Positions 1 through 8,831 are shown, counted from the first letter of the stretch. The stretch is DNA of 41,139 nucleotides from Oscillospiraceae bacterium (GCA_902785905.1 CADAAM010000008.1:1-41139), one strand, 5' to 3'. Program-made: numbers and translations. Notes: generated from the sequence alone by a model not told the origin.

Positions 1-270
1 GGTCAGCATCTTGCGCATATCCGTGCGGCCGGAGGGGTCGCCGATCAGCGTGGTGCCGTCGCCGATGAGGGCGATGGGCTTGTTGCCCGCCATCTGCAGA
101 CGCTTCATCAGGCACAGCGCCATGAAATGCCCCACGTGCAGAGAGTCCGCCGTACAGTCAAAGCCGATGTAGAAGGTGGCCTTGCCGTTGTTGACCATCT
201 CGCGGATTTTCTCCTCATCCGTGACCTGGGCGATCAAGCCGCGGGCCACCAGTTCTTCATAAATACCCAT
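1..270 (-). CDS. tyrS: Tyrosyl-tRNA synthetase, N-terminal part (runs off the window)
   Basis: Charges tRNA-Tyr with tyrosine in the cytoplasm. The 90 visible codons begin MGIYEELVARGLIAQVTD and include YIGFDCTADSLHVGHF, which carries the class I HIGH motif (here HVGH), followed by the GDGTTLIGDPSGR stretch typical of TyrRS. The rest of the gene lies beyond base 1. The ATG at 270 is chosen because AGGAG stands 7 nt upstream; an in-frame ATG at 276 sits almost on top of that site. A tyrosine T-box leader directly upstream supports the identity and the amino-acid specificity. Confidence 0.95.
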   Translation of the reverse strand, partial: MGIYEELVARGLIAQVTDEEKIREMVNNGKATFYIGFDCTADSLHVGHFMALCLMKRLQMAGNKPIALIGDGTTLIGDPSGRTDMRKMLT

Positions 271-295
271 GTTCATTCTCCTGATTTGAATCTTT

Positions 296-563
296 TGTCA
301 AAATAAAAAACCCTCTGTCCCATCAGACAGAGGGCATTTACATGCGGTACCACCTCTGAACGTCTCCGCCTCACGGCAGAAACCTCAGCGAGTGCGAAGC
401 ACTCCCGCGCTGTATCGGGCGCACCCGTCATAGCCTACTCGTCCTGCTTTCGGTATGCCGCTCGGGACTGTATTCGAGCGCCTGCCTCTCCCCTCTTTCA
501 GCAGCCGAAGGGCTCTCTGTGCAGGCCGTAGACGCTCTACTTCTGTCCGTCTCAGCGTTAACA
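296..563 (-). promoter_or_regulatory. T-box riboswitch leader, tyrosine-specific
   Basis: Leader RNA of tyrS that senses uncharged tRNA-Tyr and switches between antiterminator and terminator. Seen on the minus strand: the T-box core AGGTGGTACCGC (344-355), and a specifier-loop sequence GAATACAG whose TAC (470-472) is a tyrosine codon. A terminator hairpin with a T-run follows just before the gene. The conserved GGTACC core can pair with the NCCA end of uncharged tRNA. The transcript start near 563 is inferred from the promoter. Confidence 0.93.
303..334 (-). terminator. Regulated terminator of the tyrS T-box
   Basis: Minus-strand stem CCCTCTGTC/GACAGAGGG followed by TTTTTTATTTT. It overlaps the 3' side of the T-box core, as expected for the alternative terminator fold. 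Confidence 0.9.
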
Positions 564-569
564 TGTGGG

Positions 570-598
570 ATTATACTGTATCTTCCCGTCAAAGTCAA
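570..598 (-). promoter_or_regulatory. Vegetative promoter of tyrS
   Basis: Minus strand TTGACT (598-593), 17-nt spacer, TATAAT (575-570). This is a near-consensus sigma-A promoter. It begins within a few bases of the recN stop codon, so tyrS starts its own transcript directly behind recN. Confidence 0.88.
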
Positions 599-599
599 G

Positions 600-2291
600 T
601 CATGTTTTTTCGCCCGTCCCGGCTTTGAAGCGTTCGCAGGCTTCCATCTGCTCCTCCGCAGTTTTGAGGGTGGTTTCCGTGATATTGTCGCCGCCGTAGA
701 GCCTTGCGAGCTCCCGCCGCCGTCCATCGCGGTCGAGCGGCAGCACGTCCGTGAAGGTTCGGCCGTCTCGCTCCTCTTTCTGAATCAGATAGTGCTGATC
801 GGCCATCGCCGCGATCTGCGGCAGATGGGTCACGCACATGACCTGCTTGCCGAGAGAGACGCTGTAGAGCTTCTCCCCCACCCGCTGCGCCGCAATACCG
901 GAGACACCCGTGTCGATCTCGTCAAAAATCATGGTCGCAACAGGGTCCTTCTCAGCGAAGACATTTTTCATCGCAAGCATGATGCGGCTCAGCTCGCCGC
1001 CGGAGGCGATGCGGCTGATGCGTCCCAGCTCCTCGCCCGCGTTTGCGGACATGACGAAACGGATCTCATCACAGCCGTGCACGTCAAAGCCGGGCGCGGT
1101 TTCGATCGGCATAAAGTCAACCTTGAAGCGGACGGAGGGCATGTTGAGCTCTCTTAGTTCACCGCTGATGCGTTTCTCCAGCAGCTTAGCCGCATCTTTT
1201 CGGACAGCGCTGAGTTTCGATGCCTCCTGACGGCACTGCTCCTCGGCCGCGGCCAGCTGTTTTTTGAGCTTTTCGCTGCGCTCGTCCGCATACTGAATGT
1301 TGTCGAGCTTCTCTCGGCACTCGTCCAGATACGCGATCAGTGCGTCCTCGTCCCGTCCGTACTTTCTCTGCAGCTTATTGAGAAGCGCAATGCGCGTCTC
1401 GAGGATGTCATATTCCCCGGGGGAAAAGTCAAGGCTCTCGCGGAAATCTCTCAGACTTTCTGCCGCGTCCGAGAGGCTGAAAGCCGCCGAATTCAGGGTT
1501 TCGGCGGTATTTTCGAGCTCCGGGGCATAGGCCGCCGCCTTGCCCACATACCAGGCCGCGTTCTGAGTCAGGCTGAGGGCGTTGTCCTCCTCGCCGGAGA
1601 GCATGGCGATCGCGCTGTCCAGGGATTCGCTCAGCTTCTCCGCGTTGCGCAGCAGGTCACGCCGCGCGCAGACGGAGTCATACTCCCCTGCCTTGAGTCC
1701 AGCCCTCTCCAGCTCCTCAATCTGGTAGCGCAGGCTGTCGCTCAGCCTCTCCTTCTCAATCTCGTCCATCTCCAGAGAGGAGAGCTCTTTTTTTATCTCA
1801 TGATAACGCTGATAGCAGACGCGATAGCGTTCAAGCACGTCCGGGTCCGTGCCGAAGCGGTCCAGATACTCGCGGTGCCGTCTCTCGTCCATGAGCTGTC
1901 TGCCGTCGTTCTGGCCGTGGATATCCACCAACAGCGCCGCGAGTTCCTTGAGCTGGGAGGCGCTGACGGGGCTTCCGCAGACGCGGCAGCCGCTCTTGCC
2001 GTCGGCGGTGATGCGGCGCTGTATGATTAGCTCGTCCTCCGCCTCGATTTCATTTTCGCGAAGCCAGTCCTCGCAGCCGTCGACATCAAAGGCCGCCGTG
2101 ACCACACCCTTCTCGGCCCCGCGCCGTACAAGCTCCCGGCTGACCCGTTCGCCCAGCACCGCGCCAATGGAGTCGATGACGATGGACTTGCCCGCGCCGG
2201 TCTCGCCCGTCAGAATATTCAAGCCTCGGGAGAAGCTGATGTCGGCTTTCTCGATGACGGCAATATTTTCTATATGGAGTTCATTTAGCAT
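600..2291 (-). CDS. recN: DNA repair protein RecN
   Basis: SMC-like ATPase that acts early at DNA double-strand breaks. The 563-residue length is normal for the family. Walker A GETGAGKS is at residues 29-36. A central coiled-coil region rich in Glu, Leu and Arg follows. Near the C-terminus are the ABC signature IASGGELSRIMLA and Walker B MIFDEIDTGVSG. AGGTGG stands 7 nt before the ATG. It follows argR by 49 nt on the same strand; the argR-recN order is common in Firmicutes. No terminator is visible after the stop, and the tyrS promoter begins there. Confidence 0.97.
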   Translation of the reverse strand: MLNELHIENIAVIEKADISFSRGLNILTGETGAGKSIVIDSIGAVLGERVSRELVRRGAEKGVVTAAFDVDGCEDWLRENEIEAEDELIIQRRITADGKSGCRVCGSPVSASQLKELAALLVDIHGQNDGRQLMDERRHREYLDRFGTDPDVLERYRVCYQRYHEIKKELSSLEMDEIEKERLSDSLRYQIEELERAGLKAGEYDSVCARRDLLRNAEKLSESLDSAIAMLSGEEDNALSLTQNAAWYVGKAAAYAPELENTAETLNSAAFSLSDAAESLRDFRESLDFSPGEYDILETRIALLNKLQRKYGRDEDALIAYLDECREKLDNIQYADERSEKLKKQLAAAEEQCRQEASKLSAVRKDAAKLLEKRISGELRELNMPSVRFKVDFMPIETAPGFDVHGCDEIRFVMSANAGEELGRISRIASGGELSRIMLAMKNVFAEKDPVATMIFDEIDTGVSGIAAQRVGEKLYSVSLGKQVMCVTHLPQIAAMADQHYLIQKEERDGRTFTDVLPLDRDGRRRELARLYGGDNITETTLKTAEEQMEACERFKAGTGEKT

Positions 2292-2340
2292 TGGCTTTCC
2301 ACCTGTCTGCCTGGGGAAACGCTGTGAATATAGCGCTTTC

Positions 2341-2793
2341 TCAGAAAAGCTGGTCGATTTCTTTATAGAGGTTCAGGGCGCTGGCGTTGTCCTTCATGGC
2401 AAGAAACGCCGTGTCGTCACCGGCGATCGAACCGACCAGTCCCTCTATCTCCATGCCGTCCAGCGCGGAGCAGGCTCCGTTGGCAAGGCCGGGCAGCGTT
2501 TTGATGACGAGTATATTCTGTGCCAGATCGTAGGAGACAAGACTCTCTTTAAAGATTTTTTTCAGTCTCTGATCAAGATCCGGGGTATCCTGCTTTGGTG
2601 CCGCAACATAGCGATAATTGCCATTGGGACCGAGCTCCTTGACGAGACGCATGTCGCGTATGTCTCTTGAAAGGGTGGCCTGGGTGCTTTTGACGCCGCG
2701 CTCCGCGAGCGCCTGCATGAGCTGGTTCTGTGTTTCGATTTCTCTCTCGCCGATGATTTCCATGATAACGCTCTGTCTGCCGAGTTTCATCAT
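2341..2793 (-). CDS. argR: Arginine repressor ArgR/AhrC
   Basis: Arginine-dependent hexameric regulator of arginine biosynthesis and catabolism. At 150 residues it has normal length. The N-terminal winged helix carries STQATLSRDIRDM, the family's DNA-recognition SRD helix. The C-terminal core has GSIAGDDTAFLA, equivalent to the arginine-binding GTIAGDDT motif. The gene starts MMKLGRQ; AGGAGG is 4 nt before the first ATG and 7 nt before the second, so either could be used. It sits 19 nt after nadK and before recN. Regulatory targets cannot be seen in this window. Confidence 0.96.
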   Translation of the reverse strand: MMKLGRQSVIMEIIGEREIETQNQLMQALAERGVKSTQATLSRDIRDMRLVKELGPNGNYRYVAAPKQDTPDLDQRLKKIFKESLVSYDLAQNILVIKTLPGLANGACSALDGMEIEGLVGSIAGDDTAFLAMKDNASALNLYKEIDQLF

Positions 2794-2812
2794 GTGTCCT
2801 CCTGTTTTTGTT

Positions 2813-3658
2813 TTACCTTAGTTTATCAAATGCGATGTCATAAAAATTTCGAAGTCCAAGATCTGCCATGTGGGTACTGCTTTCCGAACGTGTAACGACA
2901 AGCCTGTCGCCGCCGGAGAGATCCGTGACGGATGTGCCGTCCACGGAGAGATAGGCGCGGCGGTCATGCTGTTTCTCCATTTCAATCGTGATCACATTGT
3001 CCGCTCTGAGGACAAAGCTGCGCGAGCTCATCATGTGCGCGCAGATGGGGCTTAGAAGGATAGCTTCCGCATTCGGCTCCACAATAGGGCCGCCGGCCGA
3101 CATGGAATACCCGGTGGAACCGGTAGGCGTGGAGAGAATGATGCCGTCACCGGAAAAGGCGGTGATGCGGTTTCCGTTGCAAAACGCCGTGATTTTGATG
3201 CAGTCACCGTAGCCGTGCATCACGACGTCGTTGAGCGCCTGGTCCCGGCAAATCTCCCTGCCGCCTCGCCAGAGGCTGACGTCCAGCTTCATGCGCCTGC
3301 TGAGACGGTATTCTCCTCTGGCCGCCTTGAGTACATATTCATACTCCTCCGGCTCGAGATTGGCCAGAAATCCCTTGGAGCCGAGATTGATGCCCAGCAT
3401 AGTCACCTCGAGGGGATGGACCTGGCGCGCCGCGTGGAGGATGGTGCCGTCACCGCCGATCACAACGACCAGCGAGCACTGTGCCGCCGCTTCGGAAAGC
3501 CGACGAACAGGAAACTCCGGCGGCAGGATCGCATCTCCGTCCTCTGCGAAGATGGGACAATAGCAGGTTTCAAAGCCGTTTTCGTTCAGCAGAGCCGCCA
3601 CGCGCCTGCTGAGTTCACAGCCCTTGTCACGGAAGGGATTGGGGCAGATTGCGATCAT
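2813..3658 (-). CDS. nadK: NAD kinase
   Basis: Phosphorylates NAD to NADP. The hallmark GGDGT lies at residues 68-72 (VVVIGGDGTILHAARQ). GDGIILSTPTGSTGYSMSAGG forms the NAD-binding conserved region. The length from this start is 281 aa, typical for the PpnK family. An open frame extends upstream to 3703, but the ATG at 3658 is preferred because GGAGG precedes it by 7 nt and the protein then begins MIAICPNPFRD, a typical start. The leader upstream is rich in hairpins. Downstream partners are argR and recN. Confidence 0.95.
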   Translation of the reverse strand: MIAICPNPFRDKGCELSRRVAALLNENGFETCYCPIFAEDGDAILPPEFPVRRLSEAAAQCSLVVVIGGDGTILHAARQVHPLEVTMLGINLGSKGFLANLEPEEYEYVLKAARGEYRLSRRMKLDVSLWRGGREICRDQALNDVVMHGYGDCIKITAFCNGNRITAFSGDGIILSTPTGSTGYSMSAGGPIVEPNAEAILLSPICAHMMSSRSFVLRADNVITIEMEKQHDRRAYLSVDGTSVTDLSGGDRLVVTRSESSTHMADLGLRNFYDIAFDKLR

Positions 3659-3670
3659 AAGAAAGCCTCC

Positions 3671-3749
3671 GGGCGCAAAGCCCTGTGCGGCGTGACACCG
3701 CACAACACACCGGACATCCTCAGGCAGACATCAGCTGACTGAGGATGTC
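3671..3749 (-). other. Structured leader upstream of nadK (three hairpins)
   Basis: Three inverted repeats lie in the 173-nt gap between tlyA and nadK. GACATCCTCAG (3713-3723) pairs with CTGAGGATGTC (3739-3749), TGTGCGG (3684-3690) with CCGCACA (3698-3704), and GGGC (3671-3674) with GCCC (3680-3683). The last abuts the nadK ribosome-binding site. No T-run follows on the minus strand, so a simple terminator is unlikely. Function is unknown. Confidence 0.5.
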
Positions 3750-3806
3750 TGTTCTTGTTCTCTTCTGCGGCGGGACGTATGTCGCTTGTCCACGCCCAGC
3801 AAAAGA

Positions 3807-3827
3807 ATTATAGTATTTTTTATTATA
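3807..3827 (-). promoter_or_regulatory. Possible promoter region for nadK-argR-recN
   Basis: Two perfect minus-strand TATAAT hexamers (3827-3822 and 3812-3807) lie in an AT-rich patch right after the tlyA stop. I see no good -35 element at 16-18 nt for either, so this is tentative. Confidence 0.4.
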
Positions 3828-3831
3828 GCAT

Positions 3832-4626
3832 CTATAGCTGCATATGGGAAGAGGCAACCACAGCGGCAATGTCAAAGTTTTTTCTCTCCGCCTCGTGATT
3901 TTTCAGATGGCAGAGATATTCGATATTGCCCTCCGGCCCTTTGATCGGGGAATAATCCAGGCCCTCGACCGTGAAACCCGCCTCGGGCGCAAAGTCCAGG
4001 ATTTCCCGGATCACGCGTTCATGCACGGCGCTGTCGCGGACGACGCCCTTCTTTCCAACCTCCTCGCGCCCCGCTTCAAACTGGGGCTTGATGAGGCAGA
4101 TAAAATCGGCGTCCGGACACAAAAGCGACTTAACAGCCGGGATCACCAGGCGGATGGAGATGAACGATACATCCATCACCGCAAGCTCGATGGGTTCAGG
4201 GATCTGTTCGCTCGTCACATAGCGCAGATTGGTGCGCTCGAGATTTACGACCCTCTCGTCCGTGCGCAGCTTCCATGCGAGCTGTCCATAGCCCACGTCA
4301 ACGGCATAGACCTTTTTTGCCCCGTGCTGGAGCAGAACGTCTGTAAAGCCGCCGGTAGAAGCCCCGCAGTCCAAGCAGATTTTGCCCCCGGGATCGACCG
4401 GGAAAACTTTCAGCGCCTTGTCGAGCTTGAAGCCGCCCCGGCTGACAAAGGGCAGGGCCTCTCCACGCACCTCGATTTTGGCCTCGGGGTCCACAGCCGT
4501 ACCGGGCTTGTCAACGCGCTGTCCATTGACGAAAACGCTGCCGCACATGATCGTGGTTTTTGCGCGCTCCCGGCTCTCGGTGTAGCCCAGATCGAAAATG
4601 AGCTGATCAAGTCTCTGCTTTTTCAT
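3832..4626 (-). CDS. tlyA: TlyA-family rRNA 2'-O-methyltransferase
   Basis: Predicted S-adenosylmethionine-dependent 2'-O-methyltransferase of rRNA; homologues are often named haemolysin A. The N-terminal S4 RNA-binding domain covers about residues 1-65. An FtsJ/RrmJ-type Rossmann domain follows, with CLDCGASTGGFTDVLLQ (84-100) as the SAM site. The likely K-D-K-E catalytic set is a Lys near 67-70, Asp152 (AVMDVSF), Lys180 (CLIKPQ) and a later Glu (PEGNIEYL). Length is 264 aa, normal. Its start overlaps the dxs stop as ATGA. It is the last gene of the nusB-dxs block before a gap. Confidence 0.93.
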   Translation of the reverse strand: MKKQRLDQLIFDLGYTESRERAKTTIMCGSVFVNGQRVDKPGTAVDPEAKIEVRGEALPFVSRGGFKLDKALKVFPVDPGGKICLDCGASTGGFTDVLLQHGAKKVYAVDVGYGQLAWKLRTDERVVNLERTNLRYVTSEQIPEPIELAVMDVSFISIRLVIPAVKSLLCPDADFICLIKPQFEAGREEVGKKGVVRDSAVHERVIREILDFAPEAGFTVEGLDYSPIKGPEGNIEYLCHLKNHEAERKNFDIAAVVASSHMQL

Positions 4627-6476
4627 GTTTCCACCAAATCACTGCCGTTCAGTTCGGAAGCAGCGCGGACGATCGCGTCTGCGTCGATGCCGTAGTCGCG
4701 TCTCAGTTCTTCCACTGTACCATGAGGAATGATGCCGTCACCCAGATTCAGGAGCCTGGCCGCACACAGTCCGATCTGCTTTTCCGCACAGGCATCCAGG
4801 ATGCAGCGGCCGATGCAGCCTGCGGCGCATACCTCCTCCAGGGCCAGAAGTTTTTTTGTCTTTTTCAGAGAGGCAAGGCATTGCTCATAAGGATTGGGAA
4901 ACACAATGCCGAGCTTGATGATCTCCGCAGAGATTCCCTGCAAAGCCAGCTTGTCGGCGGCATCCAGCGCCTCGTTTACCATGGTTCCGTAGCAGACCAT
5001 CGTGAGGTCTGAGCCCTCTCGCAGAACGGTCTCCGCACTCATGACGCAGTCCGTATAACGGCTCTCTCCGCCGCGTGGATAACGTATGGCCACAGGTCCC
5101 TCCACATTAAACAGTGCATAGTCCAACATATCGTGCAGCTCTGCAAAGCTCGAAGGACACAGTACCGTCATATTGGGGACTGCCCCGAGATAAGCAATAT
5201 CAAACAGGCCCTGATGTGTCTCCCCGTCGCTGCCCACAAGTCCTGCGCGGTCCACGCAAAACACCATGTGCAGCCTTTGAAGGGCAACGTCGTGAATCAT
5301 CATGTCAAAGCCACGCTGCAGAAAACTGGAATACACGGCAAATACCGGCAAAAGGCCCTGCTTGGCCATACCGGCCGCCATGGTAACCGCATGCCCCTCG
5401 GCGATTCCCACGTCGAAGAAACGCTTTGGGAAGCGTGCGGCGAAGCACTCCGTCCCCGTCCCACCGGTCATGGCGGCGGTGATGGCGACAATGCGCTCGT
5501 CATGTTCGGCAAGCTCACACAGAAACTCTCCGAGCTTGTCCGAGAAGCCCATGCCGACAGGTGCAAGCTCGCCCGTCTCAGGGTTAAAGCGCCCGACGCC
5601 GTGATACTTGTCCGGGTGTGCCTCCGCATAGGGGCAGCCCTTGCCCTTCTTGGTAAGCACATGCAGCAGCACCGGCTTTCTGAGATCGCGCGCGAGCCGG
5701 ATAGCGTTTTCCAGCTGGACCAGATTGTGTCCGTCCACCGGTCCGAGATAGTAGAGTCCCAGATCGCTGAACACGTTGCTCGGCAGAATACGCGACTTAA
5801 GCCATTCCTTCACACTGTGGGCAAGATCATAGATCCAGCGTGTACGGGAGGAGACATTGCGAAACCACTTCTTAAACGACGTATATCCCGGCTTGATGCG
5901 CTGAGCTTGCAGAAGCCTCGCCATACCGCCCACATTCTCGCTGATAGACATGTTGTTGTCATTGAGGATGATAACCAGCGGCTCTCCGCTCGCGGCAGCG
6001 TTGCAGAGTCCCTCGTACGACAGACCTCCGGTCAGCGCGCCGTCGCCGATGACCGCCACCACGTCATAATCTGCGCCCTGCAGCGTCCTGGCCTTTGCCA
6101 TGCCGAGGGCTGCGGACACAGAGGTGGAGGCGTGGCCTGCGATAAAAGCGTCGTCAATGGTCTCGTTCGGCTTCGGGAAGCCGGAAATCCCACCCCGCTG
6201 GCGGAGCGTTCCAAACTGATCCCTCCGCCCGGTGATGATTTTATGGGTATAACTCTGATGTCCGACATCAAAAATCAGTCTGTCCTTCGCCGTGTCATAA
6301 ACCCGGTGAAGGGCAACAGTGAGCTCCACCGTCCCGAGATTTGAGGCGAGATGCCCGCCGGTGCGGGAAATGCCTTCGATCTCAAAACGGCGCAGCTCCT
6401 CACAGAGCGCGGGCAGCTCCGCCCGGCTCAGCGCTTTGATGTCGGCCGAAGAATTGATTTTTTCTAATATACTCAA
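4623..6476 (-). CDS. dxs: 1-deoxy-D-xylulose-5-phosphate synthase
   Basis: Thiamine-diphosphate enzyme that condenses pyruvate and glyceraldehyde 3-phosphate, the first step of the MEP isoprenoid pathway. Seen in sequence: DVGHQSYTHKI near the N-terminus, the ThDP motif GDGALTGG followed by LNDNNMSISEN, and the transketolase pyrimidine domain with MAAGMAKQGLLPVFAVYSS. The C-terminal transketolase domain ends the 617-residue protein, a normal length. It lies 33 nt after ispA and overlaps tlyA by 4 nt, so the isoprenoid genes appear co-transcribed. Confidence 0.97.
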   Translation of the reverse strand: MSILEKINSSADIKALSRAELPALCEELRRFEIEGISRTGGHLASNLGTVELTVALHRVYDTAKDRLIFDVGHQSYTHKIITGRRDQFGTLRQRGGISGFPKPNETIDDAFIAGHASTSVSAALGMAKARTLQGADYDVVAVIGDGALTGGLSYEGLCNAAASGEPLVIILNDNNMSISENVGGMARLLQAQRIKPGYTSFKKWFRNVSSRTRWIYDLAHSVKEWLKSRILPSNVFSDLGLYYLGPVDGHNLVQLENAIRLARDLRKPVLLHVLTKKGKGCPYAEAHPDKYHGVGRFNPETGELAPVGMGFSDKLGEFLCELAEHDERIVAITAAMTGGTGTECFAARFPKRFFDVGIAEGHAVTMAAGMAKQGLLPVFAVYSSFLQRGFDMMIHDVALQRLHMVFCVDRAGLVGSDGETHQGLFDIAYLGAVPNMTVLCPSSFAELHDMLDYALFNVEGPVAIRYPRGGESRYTDCVMSAETVLREGSDLTMVCYGTMVNEALDAADKLALQGISAEIIKLGIVFPNPYEQCLASLKKTKKLLALEEVCAAGCIGRCILDACAEKQIGLCAARLLNLGDGIIPHGTVEELRRDYGIDADAIVRAASELNGSDLVET

Positions 6477-6509
6477 AATGTTCCTCTGAATAACCCCGTC
6501 GGAACGGTT

Positions 6510-7379
6510 TTATTTATCTCTGACAGACAGCGCGTCGGCAAGCTCACAAAGGAAAGTGGTGTCATCGAACGCCTCGGAGAGAATCTTTTTGGAAAAGGCC
6601 GTGAGCTTTGCGATGGTCCTCTCGCAGCCCTCGCGTCCCATAAGGACCATATAGGTGTTTTTGTTCTCCTGGCTGTCGGAGCCGATGGGCTTCCCCAGCT
6701 TTTCCTCCGTGCTGAGAACATCCAGCATGTCGTCCCGGATCTGAAACGCCATACCGATGGCCGCGCCGAAGTGTCCGGCGCATTCCAGCATACGCTCGGA
6801 ACCGCCCGCCGCCGCTACTCCCATCTGGCACGCCGCAGCGAGCAGGGCCCCGGTCTTGCGGCTGTTGATCTCCGTCAGCTCCTGCTCGGTGAGGCTGCGC
6901 CCCTCCCAGAGCATGTCCAGATACTGTCCGCAGCACATGCCGTCGAGCCCGACAGCTCCAGCCAAAATCTCCGCGCAGGCCGCTTTTCTTTCAGCAGGCA
7001 GGCCGCAGCGCAGGATGGTCCCGAAAGCCTCGGCCTGCAGCGTGTCCCCCGCAAGGGTCGCGGTGCACTCACCATAGACAACGTGATTGGTCGGCTTGCC
7101 GCGGCGCAGCTCATCATTGTCCATGCAGGGCAGATCGTCGTGAATGAGGCTGTAGGTGTGCATCATTTCGATGGCGCATGCGACCGGCATGGCTGCTTCA
7201 ACGTCTCCCCCTGCAACGCGGCAGAATTCCAAAACCAGCATGGGCCGGATGCGTTTGCCGCCGGCAAGCAGACTGTAGCGCATGGCCTCCGCCAACCCCG
7301 CCTGGGGCAGATCCTTCGGAAGGAGAAAGCACTCATCCAGCGCCTCATCGATTTGTCTTCTGTATTCCTCAGCTTTCAT
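6510..7379 (-). CDS. ispA: Polyprenyl (farnesyl/geranylgeranyl) diphosphate synthase
   Basis: Chain-elongating prenyltransferase using IPP and allylic diphosphates. The first Asp-rich motif is in SLIHDDLPCMDNDELRRG, the second in FQIRDDMLDV, and LLAGGKRIRPMLVL is the family's IPP-binding stretch. With the ATG at 7379 the protein has 289 residues. Longer starts exist (TTG 7403, ATG 7391), but the 7379 start gives a typical N-terminus, MKAEEYRRQIDEAL. The start lies inside the end of xseB (11-nt overlap), implying translational coupling. FPP synthase is the best guess; chain length cannot be fixed by eye. Confidence 0.93.
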   Translation of the reverse strand: MKAEEYRRQIDEALDECFLLPKDLPQAGLAEAMRYSLLAGGKRIRPMLVLEFCRVAGGDVEAAMPVACAIEMMHTYSLIHDDLPCMDNDELRRGKPTNHVVYGECTATLAGDTLQAEAFGTILRCGLPAERKAACAEILAGAVGLDGMCCGQYLDMLWEGRSLTEQELTEINSRKTGALLAAACQMGVAAAGGSERMLECAGHFGAAIGMAFQIRDDMLDVLSTEEKLGKPIGSDSQENKNTYMVLMGREGCERTIAKLTAFSKKILSEAFDDTTFLCELADALSVRDK

Positions 7380-7620
7380 GGCTGCTCTCATCCTCAAGCT
7401 CAAGTTCTATCGGGCTGCGGTCGGGCCCTTTTTTGAGCTTCACGACCTTCTGCTCCGCCTCGTCGAGCATCTTGCTGCACGCGGCAATCAAACCTGTTCC
7501 CTCTTCGTAGAGGGTAAGGGAATCATTCAGCGGCAGATCGCCCTTTTCCAGGTGGCGGACAATCTCTTCCAGTCTCGAGAGTGACTCCTCAAAGCTCAGA
7601 GTTTGTTTTTTTGCGCTCAT
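7369..7620 (-). CDS. xseB: Exodeoxyribonuclease VII small subunit
   Basis: Small helical subunit that binds XseA to form the single-strand-specific exonuclease VII. It is 83 residues long, with the family core FEESLSRLEEIVRHLEKGDL, then PLNDSLTLYEEGTGLI and an acidic tail. It starts 2 nt after the xseA stop and its end overlaps ispA, matching the widespread xseA-xseB-ispA order. Confidence 0.95.
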   Translation of the reverse strand: MSAKKQTLSFEESLSRLEEIVRHLEKGDLPLNDSLTLYEEGTGLIAACSKMLDEAEQKVVKLKKGPDRSPIELELEDESSHES

Positions 7621-7622
7621 GC

Positions 7623-8831
7623 TTAACTCCTTTGCACATCTTTTACAACGCAGTCTGCGCCGCCGTCCGCAAAGCGAAGGCTGATTTTGTCGCCGCTGTC
7701 TAATTGCGAAACGCTCTTCACGCAGCCGCCTTTCGCGTCGCTCGCAATGGCATAGCCGCGGGTCAGCACTCTCAGTGGACTCATCGCTTCCAGAGATGCC
7801 GTCAGGCCCACAAAGCGCTGGCGATCTTTGGCAAGCCGTCTCTCCTGCGCGGAGACAAGGCGCTCCCGGCAGCGATCCAGTTCCATGCGGCGGATGTCGA
7901 GCGCCGCCGTCGGGTCAGTGAGGACGCGGCGGCTCCGGCAGGCATCAAGCCGCTCTCTCAACGAAGCGAGCTGTTTTCGCATCCCCTGTGAGGCTCGCAG
8001 CTCAAAGTTCTCCAGCATCTCTGCGATCTCCCGACAGTCCGGAACCGCAATCTCCGCCGCATTTGAGGGCGTTGAGGCACGTCTGTCGGCTACGAAGTCT
8101 GCGATGGTGACGTCCGGCTCGTGACCGACGGCGGAGATGACCGGGAGGCGGGAGGTATAGATAGCCCTTGCCACGCGTTCGTCATTAAAGGCCCACAAGT
8201 CTTCAATGGAGCCGCCGCCGCGCCCGGTGATGATGAGGTCTGCCACGTCAAATTCATTCGCGTAGCGGATAGCGCCCGCAATCTCTGCCGGGGCTTCACT
8301 CCCCTGGACACGCACCGGCAGCACCAGGAGCTTCGCCAGAGGCCAGCGTCTGCCGAGGATGCGGATCATGTCGTGCACTGCTGCCCCTGCCGAAGAGGTG
8401 ATGATCGCGATGCGGTCCGGAAAGCGCGGGAGAGGCTTTTTATGTGCGGAGTCGAATAGGCCCTCCGCCTCGAGCTTTGCCTTGAGCTGCTCAAAGGCGA
8501 CCTGGAGATCGCCTGTCCCCTCCGGCATCATCTGTGTGCAGTAGAGCTGATAGACGCCGTCCCGCGGGTAGACCGTGACGCGGCCCCAGACGGTGACACC
8601 CATGCCGTTTTCCGGTCGGAAGCGGAGCTTGGAGGCGCTGCCCTTGAACATGACGCACTTGAGACTGCTCTCACTGTCCTTGAGCGTGAAGTAGTGGTGC
8701 CCGGAGGGATACATTTTGTAGTTGGACAGCTCCCCTTTTACACAGACGCCCGACAAAAAGGGCTGATTATCGAGCAGATCGCGGATGTATAGGTTGAGCT
8801 GGGTAACACTCAGAGCACTGTCCATGTTCAC
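7623..8831 (-). CDS. xseA: Exodeoxyribonuclease VII large subunit
   Basis: Catalytic subunit of exonuclease VII. The N-terminal OB-fold (about residues 5-105) includes VCVKGELSNYKMYPSGHHYF. The nuclease core follows with PDRIAIITSSAGAAVHDMI, the DLIITGRGGGSIEDLWAFND block and PVISAVGHEPDVTIADFVAD. A coiled-coil region precedes a C-terminal VLTRGYAIASD motif. Length is 402 aa. The GTG at 8831 overlaps the nusB stop (GTGA), with GGCGGGA about 7 nt upstream; an in-frame ATG at 8825 is the alternative. Confidence 0.96.
   Translation of the reverse strand: MNMDSALSVTQLNLYIRDLLDNQPFLSGVCVKGELSNYKMYPSGHHYFTLKDSESSLKCVMFKGSASKLRFRPENGMGVTVWGRVTVYPRDGVYQLYCTQMMPEGTGDLQVAFEQLKAKLEAEGLFDSAHKKPLPRFPDRIAIITSSAGAAVHDMIRILGRRWPLAKLLVLPVRVQGSEAPAEIAGAIRYANEFDVADLIITGRGGGSIEDLWAFNDERVARAIYTSRLPVISAVGHEPDVTIADFVADRRASTPSNAAEIAVPDCREIAEMLENFELRASQGMRKQLASLRERLDACRSRRVLTDPTAALDIRRMELDRCRERLVSAQERRLAKDRQRFVGLTASLEAMSPLRVLTRGYAIASDAKGGCVKSVSQLDSGDKISLRFADGGADCVVKDVQRS

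Noticed and set aside
5133..6344. 403-codon plus-strand frame opposite dxs
   Set aside because: dxs is complete with ThDP motifs on the minus strand. The antisense product has no family features.
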